A stretch of 64,000 nucleotides of DNA, taken from Prosthecodimorpha staleyi. GTDB taxonomy: Bacteria > Pseudomonadota > Alphaproteobacteria > Rhizobiales > Ancalomicrobiaceae. Every line of letters starts with the position of its first letter. Positions within the stretch are counted from its first letter, which is position 1. The position numbers and the translations under genes were made by a program. The notes below the pieces were generated by a model. That model had not been told where the DNA came from. It worked only from the letters and a program-made list of their open reading frames with translations, and made no database searches. The stretch is taken from assembly GCF_018729455.1 (NCBI RefSeq), contig NZ_JAHHZF010000002.1, forward strand, positions 62,001 to 126,000. Direction: 5' to 3'. Positions 1-7,866 of the stretch are shown here, piece by piece.

Positions 1-1
1 C

Positions 2-388
2 TCCAATGCGGCCGTCGGCCTGCTCGTCGAGCCCGCCGACAATCTCGACGACATCGCCGCCGATCTCGACCGCTTCCCCGTCATCGTCGTCCGCTTCCCG
101 AAATTCAACGACGGCCGCGGCTTCTCGCATGCCCGCATCCTGCGCGAGCGGCACGGCTACGCCGGCGAATTGCGGGCAACCGGTGACGTGCTGATCGACC
201 TCGTCCCCTTCATGCAGCGCTCCGGCTTCACCGCCTTCGAGGTGGTCAATGAGCCGACCCGCAAGGCGCTCGCCGAGGGCCGCCTGCCGCTGGTGCCGTT
301 CTTCTACCAGCCCGCCGCCGACGCCGCGACGAAGCCGCTGGCCGGCCGCCCCTGGCTGCGCCAAGCCCCGCGCGCCGCGGCCGAGTAG
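2..388 (+). CDS. DUF934 family protein, 3' part
   Basis: The reading frame is open from base 2 to the TAG ending at 388, so about 128 C-terminal residues are visible and the start lies before the window. The segment FNDGRGFSHARILRER followed by GYAGELRATGDVL is the hallmark of DUF934 proteins, which usually sit beside sulfite/nitrite reductase genes of assimilatory sulfur metabolism (family knowledge; those neighbours would be upstream and are not visible). No catalytic residues are known for the family. The C-terminus is proline- and alanine-rich. The family call is firm; the role is inferred only from typical context. Confidence 0.85.
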   Translation, partial: SNAAVGLLVEPADNLDDIAADLDRFPVIVVRFPKFNDGRGFSHARILRERHGYAGELRATGDVLIDLVPFMQRSGFTAFEVVNEPTRKALAEGRLPLVPFFYQPAADAATKPLAGRPWLRQAPRAAAE

Positions 389-427
389 CCGCCCCCGGCT
401 ACGCCGCGGACGGACCGTCAAGGCCGG

Positions 428-802
428 TCACGCCGCAGCGCCGGTGCGGGCGTCGTAGGCCGCCTGCGCAGCCACGATCGCTTCGACATTGGCCTCTGCC
501 CAGCGGGTCAGGGCCTGTGCGGTCTCGACCAGGGTCCGACCGAGGGGTGTGATCGAATACTCGACCGTCACCGGCACGGTCGCGAATACGGCGCGGTCGA
601 CCAGGCCGTCGCGTTCCAGGCTGCGCAGCGTTTCCGACAGGACCTTCTGCGACACGCCCTCGATCTCCCGGCGCAGTTGATTGAAGCGGATCGGCTTCTC
701 GCCGAGGCGGATCAGGATAAGCAGCGCCCATTTGTCGGCGAGACGGTCCAGCACCAGCCGGGTCGGGCAGTTCTTCTTGTAGACATCGTAGGCATAGTCC
801 AT
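428..802 (-). CDS. HxlR-family winged-helix transcriptional regulator
   Basis: This 124-residue protein has the length and pattern of HxlR regulators: an N-terminal CPTRLVLDRLADKWALLIL helix, then LRREIEGVSQKVLSETLRSLERDGLV as the winged-helix reader, and a wing ending YSITPLGRTL. Cys12 sits in the NCP motif where redox- or quinone-sensing members (YodB, QorR) carry their sensing cysteine. The ATG at 802 has a strong GGAGGT six bases upstream. It is divergent from the NmrA-type reductase at 946, the arrangement seen for QorR and its target, so local repression of that gene is the likely job (inference). Confidence 0.9.
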   Translation of the reverse strand: MDYAYDVYKKNCPTRLVLDRLADKWALLILIRLGEKPIRFNQLRREIEGVSQKVLSETLRSLERDGLVDRAVFATVPVTVEYSITPLGRTLVETAQALTRWAEANVEAIVAAQAAYDARTGAAA

Positions 803-910
803 CGCGGGACCTCCGGCGGCGGGGCGGTTACCGGCAGGTGACCACCTAACCGCAAAGTGCGTTCTTCACAGCAGGATGCGTTCTCGCTATCTGCATAATC
901 CATCGACGCT

Positions 911-929
911 TGGTTTCCAATCGAAACCA
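911..929. promoter_or_regulatory. Inverted repeat, candidate HxlR operator
   Basis: Perfect 7-base arms TGGTTTC and GAAACCA are separated by five bases. The repeat sits in the 143-bp divergent spacer, 16 bp upstream of the ATG at 946 and just before its ribosome-binding site. HxlR proteins bind inverted repeats as dimers, so this is the best operator candidate. A smaller repeat (AGGT-N4-ACCT, near 836-847) lies closer to the regulator gene. Confidence 0.4.
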
Positions 930-945
930 TATCAAGGGGAATGCA

Positions 946-1775
946 ATGAGCGGAAAGATCCTGGTCCTCGGCGCCACCGGCACCATCGGCAAGTCTCTGG
1001 TCAAGGCGCTGCTCGCCAAGGGCGAGAGCGTCAAGGCGGCTTCGCGCGGCGGCCAGGCCGTCGAGGGCGCGGAAGGCGTCGCCTTCGACTACGGCAATCC
1101 GGCCACCTTCGCGGCCGCCCTCGACGGCGTCGACCGCGCCTTCGTTCTGGCGCCGACCGGGACGGAAGACGTGATCGCCGCCCTGAAGCCGATCATCGCC
1201 GCCGCGGCGGAGCGCAAGGTCAAGGTCGTGCTGATGACCGCCTGGGGCGTCGATGCCGTCGACGAGATCCCCTATCGCCAGGTCGAACTGTTCCTGATCG
1301 CGTCCGGCACGCCCTATGTCATCCTGCGGCCGAACTGGTTCCAGGACAATTTCCTGAACTTCTGGGGCCATGGCGTCCATGCCGGCGTGATTGCCGTGCC
1401 GGCCGGAGAGGGCCAGAGCGCCTTCATCGACACCCGCGACATCGCCGACGTGGCGGCCGCCGTGCTGACCACCACCGCCCATGACGGCGCCGCCTATCCG
1501 CTCACGGGTCCGCGCGCGATCGGTTATGCGGAGGCCGCGGCGCTGATCTCGGCCGGCCGATCGCCTACCAGGCGTCAACCGACGAGGCCTTCATCGCCAT
1601 GCTGACCGGCGCCGGCGTCACGCCCGGCTATGCCGCCTTCCTGGCCTCGATCTTCTACCCCGTCCGCGAGGGCTGGACGGGCGCGACCACCAACTATGTG
1701 GCGCTGCTGACCGGCCACAAGCCGCGCGCGCTCGAAGATTGGATCGCCGAGCATGCCGCGGCCCTGAAGGGCTGA
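946..1775 (+). pseudogene. NmrA-type NAD(P)-binding reductase, frameshifted
   Basis: The ATG at 946 follows AAGGGGA. The N-terminus KILVLGATGTIG is a Rossmann motif (glycines near residues 9, 12, 15), and the rest matches NmrA/YtfG-like quinone or redox-sensing reductases, including ILRPNWFQDNF. After the codons for ALIS (about 1540-1551) the frame breaks. The family-like C-terminus GRPIAYQ...FYPVREGW...ALEDWIAEHAAALKG continues in the -1 frame to the stop at 1773-1775, while the original frame ends at 1605 with unrelated residues. A net loss of one base (or 1+3n) at about 1549-1551, in a GGCCGGCC run, explains it. It could be a true inactivating mutation or an assembly error. Confidence 0.8.
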
Positions 1776-1811
1776 CCGGCCGGCGCCACCTGCCGACTTT
1801 CATCGCTGAGA

Positions 1812-1836
1812 GGGGCGGTCCGCCGGGCCGCCCCTT
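1812..1836 (+). terminator. GC-rich hairpin after the NmrA-type gene
   Basis: GGGGCGG at 1812-1818 pairs with CCGCCCC at 1828-1834 and is followed by a short TTGT. It lies 36 bp after the stop of the frameshifted reductase and before the next operon. The T-tract is weak, so termination efficiency is uncertain. Confidence 0.4.
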
Positions 1837-1950
1837 GTCCCATGCGCATTCGCCGCGTCTTCCAGCCGCCATTGCCCTGGAGTATCCATCGTCGGACACT
1901 ACATGTCTCCGCGCGCCCCGGTTGGCGCAGCGCGAAAGGGAGTTGAACTC

Positions 1951-3123
1951 GTGTCCGATGTCGTCGTGAAGACCCCGATGCAGTATCTCGACCGCGCCGT
2001 CAGCGGGCTGAAGAAGATGGGCGTCGCGCCGAGCCGCACCGAGGACGCCCCGGTGATCGCACTCCTGGAGAAGATCGCCGACCTCGACAAGGACAAGATC
2101 GTCGTCATCGCGCGCACCCTCGGCCAGAACTCGGTCTTCAACGAGGTCGTGCGCGAGCAGGTCGCCGGCATGACGGTCGGCGAGCGCTACAAGCTGATCA
2201 CCGACGGCTTCAATTCGATCCGCGACGACGCCAAGGCGATGGTCGATCAGATCTCCGACGGCAAGATCAACGTCTTCGAACGCGCCACCAATGTCTGGAT
2301 GAAGCTGTCGCGCGGCGACATCGCCGACCGCTTCGACAAAATTCGCGCGGTCTATCTCGAGGTCACCAAGGAGACGCGCAACCAGATCGAGCGCGAGGCG
2401 ATCATCCTGGAGGCCTACCGGGACTTCCGCGGCGCGCTGAAGCAGTCGGAAGTGATGGCGCTCGAGATCCTCAAGAAGGCCGAGGAGCGCCTCGCCGCCG
2501 CCAAGGCGAAGCTCGACGCCGCCTCCAAGGTGGTGGCCGAATTCACCGGCGACATCGCCGAGAAGGCCAAGCTCGAACTGGTCCGCGACGAGGAACTGCG
2601 CCGTACCCAGGACGAGGACAAGCGCTACCAGATCGCCAAGGATCTCTCCGACAACCTGACCATCGGCTACAACACCTCCGAGGTCATCATGGCGCGTCTG
2701 ATGCAGACGACCAACGCCAAGGAACGGGTCTACCAGCAGGCGGTCAGCTTCTTCTCGACCAACGATTCGGTCCTGACCGCGCTCAAGGCCTCGTTCACCG
2801 GCATGTTCGGCCTGCATGAATCGACCGAGAGCCTGAACGCCATGAAGGAGGGCGTCTCCAAGTCGATCGAGGTGCTGGCCGAGATCGGCGGCAAGATCCA
2901 GGAGGAGGCCGTCAAGGCCGGCTACGGCCCGACGGTCCGCGCCGACGCGGTCAAGAAACTGGTCGACTCGATCGTCAACTTCCAGGAGAAGTCGACGGTG
3001 ATCATCGACGAGATGCGCAAGCTGTCGACCCAGAACTCCGCCGAGATCCGCGATGCGGTCGAGGACGGCAAGCGTCGGATCGCCCAGTTGATCGCGGAAG
3101 GCCAGCAGAGCTTCAATGTCTGA
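1951..3123 (+). CDS. Helical, possibly TelA-like protein, first gene of a three-gene operon
   Basis: The GTG at 1951 is preferred because GAAAGGGAG lies eight bases upstream; an in-frame ATG at 1903 lacks such a site. The 390-residue product is almost entirely charged helix with long coiled-coil stretches (for example LEILKKAEERLAAAKAKLDA and a C-terminal EIRDAVEDGKRRIAQLIAEG) and has no signal peptide or membrane segment. The pattern of long helices resembles TelA-type toxic-anion-resistance proteins, but I see no decisive motif and treat this as a hint only. It overlaps the next gene by eight bases, indicating translational coupling. Function unknown. Confidence 0.8.
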   Translation: MSDVVVKTPMQYLDRAVSGLKKMGVAPSRTEDAPVIALLEKIADLDKDKIVVIARTLGQNSVFNEVVREQVAGMTVGERYKLITDGFNSIRDDAKAMVDQISDGKINVFERATNVWMKLSRGDIADRFDKIRAVYLEVTKETRNQIEREAIILEAYRDFRGALKQSEVMALEILKKAEERLAAAKAKLDAASKVVAEFTGDIAEKAKLELVRDEELRRTQDEDKRYQIAKDLSDNLTIGYNTSEVIMARLMQTTNAKERVYQQAVSFFSTNDSVLTALKASFTGMFGLHESTESLNAMKEGVSKSIEVLAEIGGKIQEEAVKAGYGPTVRADAVKKLVDSIVNFQEKSTVIIDEMRKLSTQNSAEIRDAVEDGKRRIAQLIAEGQQSFNV

Positions 3124-4123
3124 CGCAAGCCCGGCGGCCGCGCCGGCCCTCGTGCCGGCACCGCCCAATGCCTCGGCCGAGCCCGGTTCCGCGCCCGCCC
3201 CGGCGCAGGAGGCGAAGCTCGACGACATCATGATGGCGATGGATGTCGTCGACACGCTGCGCCATCAGGATGCCCTGGTGGCGCGCGAGCTCGACCAGGA
3301 GGCGCGCGAGAGCCAGCTGGTCGAGCGGCTGCGCGAGATCTATCGCAGCCAGGGCATCGAGGTCACCGACCGGGTGCTGATCGACGGCGTGCGCTCGCTC
3401 GCCGCCGCGCGCTTCGTCTATACCCCGCCGCCACCCGGGCTGGCGCGTTCGCTCGCACTGGTCTGGATCGACCGCGGCCGCATCCTGCGCCAGGCCGGCA
3501 CGGTGGCGCTGGTGGTGGCGCTGGGCTGGGGCGCCTACAGCTATTTCTGGGTCGGCGCCTCGGAACGCGCCGCCGAACAGGCGCGCATCGAGATCACCCA
3601 GACCCTGCCGGGCGAGCTCGACCGGGCCTATCAGGCCGTCCAGGCCGAGGCGCGGGTCGCCGAGGCGCGCAGCCGCGCCGGCGCGATCCTGGCCGACGGC
3701 CGCAGTGCGCTCGAACGCAAGGAGGCCGCCGCCGCGCGCCAGGCGGTCGCCAGCATGAACACCCTGCTCGGCGACTTGCGCCGCGAATACAGCCTGCGCA
3801 TCGTCTCGCGCCCTGGCGAGCAATCCGGCATCTGGCGGGTGCCGCGCGCCACCGGCGGGCGCAACTACTATCTGATCGTCGAGGCCCTGGCGCCGGACGG
3901 GTCGGTGCTCAAGCTGCCGATCACCAGCGAGGAGGACCAGAAGACCACCGTGGTCGACCGGTTCGGCATCCGCGTCAGCCCGCAGGTGTTCGAGGATGTC
4001 CGCCGCGACAAGGCCGATGACGGCATCATCCAACATGCGGTGATCGGGCAGAAGACCCGCGGCACCCTGGAGCCGACCTGGACCGTGACGGTCCTCGGCG
4101 GCACCATCACATCCGGCTGGTGA
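3116..4123 (+). CDS. Single-pass membrane protein, DUF6384-like
   Basis: The 335-residue protein begins with a disordered Pro/Ala-rich tail (1-33), then a conserved-looking helical block (LDDIMMAMDVVDTLRH, about 35-100) that I associate with DUF6384. One membrane helix follows (about 125-146, QAGTVALVVALGWGAYSYFW), then a helical stretch and a beta-rich C-terminal domain of about 110 residues. Orientation is not obvious; a cytosolic N-terminus and periplasmic C-terminus is the simplest reading. It is the middle gene of the operon, overlapping the first gene and four bases from the third. No enzyme motif is visible. The family name is from memory and moderately sure. Confidence 0.8.
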   Translation: MSDASPAAAPALVPAPPNASAEPGSAPAPAQEAKLDDIMMAMDVVDTLRHQDALVARELDQEARESQLVERLREIYRSQGIEVTDRVLIDGVRSLAAARFVYTPPPPGLARSLALVWIDRGRILRQAGTVALVVALGWGAYSYFWVGASERAAEQARIEITQTLPGELDRAYQAVQAEARVAEARSRAGAILADGRSALERKEAAAARQAVASMNTLLGDLRREYSLRIVSRPGEQSGIWRVPRATGGRNYYLIVEALAPDGSVLKLPITSEEDQKTTVVDRFGIRVSPQVFEDVRRDKADDGIIQHAVIGQKTRGTLEPTWTVTVLGGTITSGW

Positions 4124-4127
4124 CCCC

Positions 4128-5552
4128 ATGATTTCCGGACGCGATACGCTCGCCGCCTTCGACAGTGCCATCACCGAGGCCCGCGCGGGGGAAGGTCGCC
4201 TGGACGCGGTGCTGGCCTCCGCCACCGCCGAGGCGCAGCGGCTGCGCTCCGAGCAGACCGATGCGTACCGGGCGCTGGCCAGGCTGCGGCTCGACGCGAT
4301 CGCCGCGCAGGCGCTCGACACGCGGCTCGATTCGGCGGAACGGCGCGCCCTTCAGCTGATGGAGACCGCCCGCAAGGCGCTCTCCGATCTCTCCGCACGG
4401 CGCGATGCGGCGACCGCGGAGGCCGCACGCCTGGATGCCGACCAGCGCGCCGCGGAGACCGATCTCGACGCCATCGAGGACGAGATCGCCGCGCTCGCCC
4501 GGCACACCGCCGATGCCAGCGGACACGATGCCGATTGGCAGGCCGCGCGGGACCGCCTCGCCGAGGCCGAGCGCATCGCCGACGAGGCGGCCAAGAAGGC
4601 CGCGACGGCGACTGCGGACCGCGTTACCAAGGGGGCGCCCTACGAGGGCGATCCGCTGTTCATGTATCTCTGGCGGAACGGCTTCGGCACCGCGACCTAC
4701 CGGGCCGGCAATGTCGCGCGCTTCTTCGACCGCAAGGTCGCGGCCCTGGTCGGCTACCAGGATGCCCGGCCGAACTATGCCATGCTGATCGAGATTCCGG
4801 CCCGGCTGGCCGAGCATGCGGAACGGCGCAAGGCCGAGGTCGAGGCCGCGCGCGCGGCGCTCGACGCCGTCGAGCGCAGCAAGCTGGAAGCCGCCGGCGT
4901 CGGCCCGCTCGACGAGCGCCGGGCGGCCGCCCTTGCGGCGCGCGACCGCATTGCCGCCGCCGCCAAGCTCGCCCGCGACCACCTGGCCGCGCTCGACCAG
5001 GAGCTCGAGCTGGCCCGCAGCGGCTCCGACAAGGGCGGCTATGCCGAGGCGCTCGACCTGATCGCCGGCGAACTCGCCCAGGACGACATCCGCGACCTGC
5101 TCGCCGCCGCCGCCCGCACCCCGGATGCCAAGGACGATCGCCTCGTCCGGCGCATCGCCGAACTTGCCGACGCGATCCGCAAATGCGACGCCGAGATCGC
5201 CGAGACGCGCGCCCGTGCCCGCGAGATGGCCGGGCGCCGCGGCGAACTGGAGACCGTGCGTGAGGACTTCCGCCGGCGTGGCTGGGACCAGCCGCAGGTC
5301 GCATTCGGCAACGAGCGCATCATCGGCGAGATGATCGGCGGCCTGATCGGCGGCGCGCTGTCGAGCCCGGACCTCTGGCGGGTGCTGACCGAGGGCTACA
5401 CCACGCGTCCGCGCCACACCGACTACGGCGGGGGCCACGGCGGTGGCGGGCCGCGCTTCCCGATGCCCGGCGGCATGGGCGACGGTCCGCGCGGCGGCAC
5501 TGACCGCCCGTCCGGCGGCAATGACGGCTTCCGCACCGGCGGCGGCTTCTGA
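4128..5552 (+). CDS. Coiled-coil protein with Gly-rich tail, third gene of the operon
   Basis: This 474-residue protein has no signal peptide. Residues 1-160 and 220-390 are Ala/Arg/Glu-rich helices typical of coiled coils. A central, better ordered part (about 165-215, GDPLFMYLWRNGFGTATYRAG...FFDRKVAALVGYQDARPNYAMLI) looks like a folded domain. Near 395-410 there is a small hydrophobic IGGLIGGALSS segment, and the last 60 residues are Gly/Pro/Arg-rich, ending in GGGF. It starts four bases after the upstream stop. I recognise no named family. With its two partners it forms a compact module, plausibly a membrane-associated assembly (inference). Confidence 0.75.
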   Translation: MISGRDTLAAFDSAITEARAGEGRLDAVLASATAEAQRLRSEQTDAYRALARLRLDAIAAQALDTRLDSAERRALQLMETARKALSDLSARRDAATAEAARLDADQRAAETDLDAIEDEIAALARHTADASGHDADWQAARDRLAEAERIADEAAKKAATATADRVTKGAPYEGDPLFMYLWRNGFGTATYRAGNVARFFDRKVAALVGYQDARPNYAMLIEIPARLAEHAERRKAEVEAARAALDAVERSKLEAAGVGPLDERRAAALAARDRIAAAAKLARDHLAALDQELELARSGSDKGGYAEALDLIAGELAQDDIRDLLAAAARTPDAKDDRLVRRIAELADAIRKCDAEIAETRARAREMAGRRGELETVREDFRRRGWDQPQVAFGNERIIGEMIGGLIGGALSSPDLWRVLTEGYTTRPRHTDYGGGHGGGGPRFPMPGGMGDGPRGGTDRPSGGNDGFRTGGGF

Positions 5553-5837
5553 CGCCCGGGCCGCCCGGTCCGCCGCCGCCACCCCCGAACAGCCTTTCAG
5601 GCACCCGCTCGCGCGACCGCTGCGGCCTGACGGTTCGCGGGTCCTCGACGCGATCGCGCGGCACCGGTAGCGCCCCGGGCCGCCCACAACAATTCCGGCG
5701 CCGAAGCCACGCCTCCGGCCCGTCGCGGCGACCGAATCCGTTGCCCCGGATGGGTTCGTAACCGCTGCCGGAAAGTCGGTTCCCCACGGAACCCCGGATG
5801 GCTTCGCGTCGTTGTTGGCAAGCGAAAGCGAGGCCAC

Positions 5838-7778
5838 ATGACCAGCACCGATACCGGCGTATCCGCCCCTGCCGTCGAGCCCGAGGACGACAAGGCGGCC
5901 CTGCCGCCGCGCCTCGAACGGCCGATGCTGGTGCAACTCGGCGTTCTGATCCGAGACATGGTCGGCAGCGGCAAGGGCGCCGGCATCGTGGTGCTGATGG
6001 GTGCCCTCGTCGCGATCCTGATCGGCAACATGGTCGGGCAGGTCCTGCTCAACACCTGGAACGGCCAGTTCTTCGACGCCATCCAGAAGAAGGACCTGGC
6101 CGGCTTCTGGACGCAGCTCGCCGCCTTCCTGCGGATCGCCGGCCTGCTTTTGTGCCTCGTCGTCGCCCAGACCTGGCTGCAGGAGATGCTCAAGATGCGC
6201 ATCCGCGCCCGCCTGAGCGCCATGCTGCTGGATCGCTGGCTGAAGCCACGCCACGCCTATTGGCTCGGCTTCGCCGGCGAGCGCGGCGCTGCGGCCGATC
6301 AGCGCCTGCAGGAGGACACCCGCCTGTTCGCCGACTTCACGACCGAACTCGGCGTCGGCCTGCTGCAGTCGACCCTGCTCCTGTTCACCTTCACGGGCGT
6401 GCTCTGGGGGCTGTCGACCAACGTCACCTTCAATATCGGCGGCGAGACCTGGCAGATCCCCGGCTACATGGTCTGGGTCGCCATCCTCTATGCCGGCCTC
6501 GGCTCGGGCCTGACCTGGCTGGTCGGCCGACCGCTGATCGCCCTGAACACCGAGCGCTATGCCCGCGAGGCCGATTTCCGCTTCGCGCTGGTCCGGGTCA
6601 GCGAGAATGCCGAGGGCGTCGCGCTGCATGGCGGCGAGGCCGACGAGCGGCGCAACCTGGACGGCTCGCTCGGACTGGTGCTGTCGGCGATGCGCCGGCT
6701 CTCGGGCGCGCTGTCGCGGCTGACCTGGATCACCTCCGGCTACGGCTGGCTCGCCATGGTGGTGCCGGTCGTCGCGGCCGCGCCGGGCTACTTCTCCGGC
6801 GACTTGAGCTTCGGCAGCCTGATGATGGTCGTCGGTGCCTTCACGCAGGTGCAGACCGCGCTGCGCTATTTCGTCGACCAGTTCCCGCGCATCGCCGACT
6901 GGCGCTCCGCGGTCGCGCGCGTCACCACCTTCCGCGACACGCTGAAGGACCTGGAGGAGGATATCGGCAGCCAGGAAACGCTGACGGTCGAGACCCATCC
7001 GGACGGCAAGCTGGTCTTCACCGATGTCGCGCTGTCGCTGATCGACGGGCGGACGGTGATCGACGAGATGAGCGCCGAGATCGCGCCGGGCGAGCGCGTG
7101 CTGATCACCGGCGAGTCCGGGTCCGGCAAGAGCACGCTGTTCCGCGCGGTCGCGGGACTCTGGCCGTGGGGGTCGGGGACCGTCCAGGTGCCGCCGGCCG
7201 AAGACCAGATGTTCATGCCGCAGCGTCCCTACATGCCGCTCGGCAGCCTACGCCAGGCCCTGTGCTATCCGAGCGGGCCGGACCGCTTCACCGACGAGGA
7301 GATCGCCGCCGCGATGGAACGCTGCCAACTCGGCGAGTTCGTCGACCGGCTGGACCAGGAGGACCGTTGGGACAAGTCCCTGTCGCTCGGCCAGCAGCAA
7401 CGCGTCGCCTTCGCCCGGGTGCTGCTGCACCGGCCGAAATGGATCTTCATGGACGAGGCGACCTCGGCGCTCGACGACCACAGCCAGACCGCGATGCTGT
7501 CCCTGTTCCTGGAGGAGCTGGAAGGCACCACCCTGCTGTCGATCGCGCACCGTCCCGGCGTCGAGGAATTCCACACCCGCACGCTGCTTATCGCGCGGCG
7601 CGACGGCGGCACGCGCCTGTTCGGCAAGGCGTCGAGACCGGTCGAGAAGCGTCACGGCCGTCGCTGGACCGGCAAAGTCGCACGGCTTCTGAAGCGCGAA
7701 CCGTCGGCCGGTCGGGCCTCAGCAGTCCTGACTCGCCCCAGACGGGACACAGAACGGCCCATCACGTATACACAATGA
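5838..7778 (+). CDS. ABC half-transporter, SbmA/BacA-like (permease fused to ATPase)
   Basis: The 646-residue protein fuses an ABC_membrane_2-type permease to an ATPase. The membrane part (about 40-350) has the family pattern VLLNTWNGQFFDAIQKKD and DQRLQEDTRLF. The ATPase has Walker A GESGSGKST (about 425-433), signature LSLGQQQRVAFAR (about 515) and Walker B KWIFMDE (about 534). The family (YddA, BacA-related, peroxisomal ABCD) moves peptides, vitamins or very long acyl groups across the inner membrane; the substrate here cannot be told. Half-size architecture implies a homodimer. The next gene starts 88 bases downstream. Confidence 0.93.
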   Translation: MTSTDTGVSAPAVEPEDDKAALPPRLERPMLVQLGVLIRDMVGSGKGAGIVVLMGALVAILIGNMVGQVLLNTWNGQFFDAIQKKDLAGFWTQLAAFLRIAGLLLCLVVAQTWLQEMLKMRIRARLSAMLLDRWLKPRHAYWLGFAGERGAAADQRLQEDTRLFADFTTELGVGLLQSTLLLFTFTGVLWGLSTNVTFNIGGETWQIPGYMVWVAILYAGLGSGLTWLVGRPLIALNTERYAREADFRFALVRVSENAEGVALHGGEADERRNLDGSLGLVLSAMRRLSGALSRLTWITSGYGWLAMVVPVVAAAPGYFSGDLSFGSLMMVVGAFTQVQTALRYFVDQFPRIADWRSAVARVTTFRDTLKDLEEDIGSQETLTVETHPDGKLVFTDVALSLIDGRTVIDEMSAEIAPGERVLITGESGSGKSTLFRAVAGLWPWGSGTVQVPPAEDQMFMPQRPYMPLGSLRQALCYPSGPDRFTDEEIAAAMERCQLGEFVDRLDQEDRWDKSLSLGQQQRVAFARVLLHRPKWIFMDEATSALDDHSQTAMLSLFLEELEGTTLLSIAHRPGVEEFHTRTLLIARRDGGTRLFGKASRPVEKRHGRRWTGKVARLLKREPSAGRASAVLTRPRRDTERPITYTQ

Positions 7779-7866
7779 TTGACTTTGCATTCTCACCATG
7801 GCCTGCTGCCAACCTCGGCGAGCACCACAACAAGCGGTGCCGTCCCGATGTCAGGAGGAGGCATCC

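Noticed and set aside
1618-3255. Minus-strand open frame of 545 codons
   Set aside because: It is the mirror of the coiled-coil gene at 1951 (Leu/Asp/Gly-rich low-complexity translation) without start signal or homology.
4107-6998. Minus-strand open frame of 963 codons
   Set aside because: It lies antisense to the third gene of the helical operon and the ABC half-transporter, has no family pattern, is rich in Arg/Gly/Ala/His and arises from high third-position GC of the real genes.
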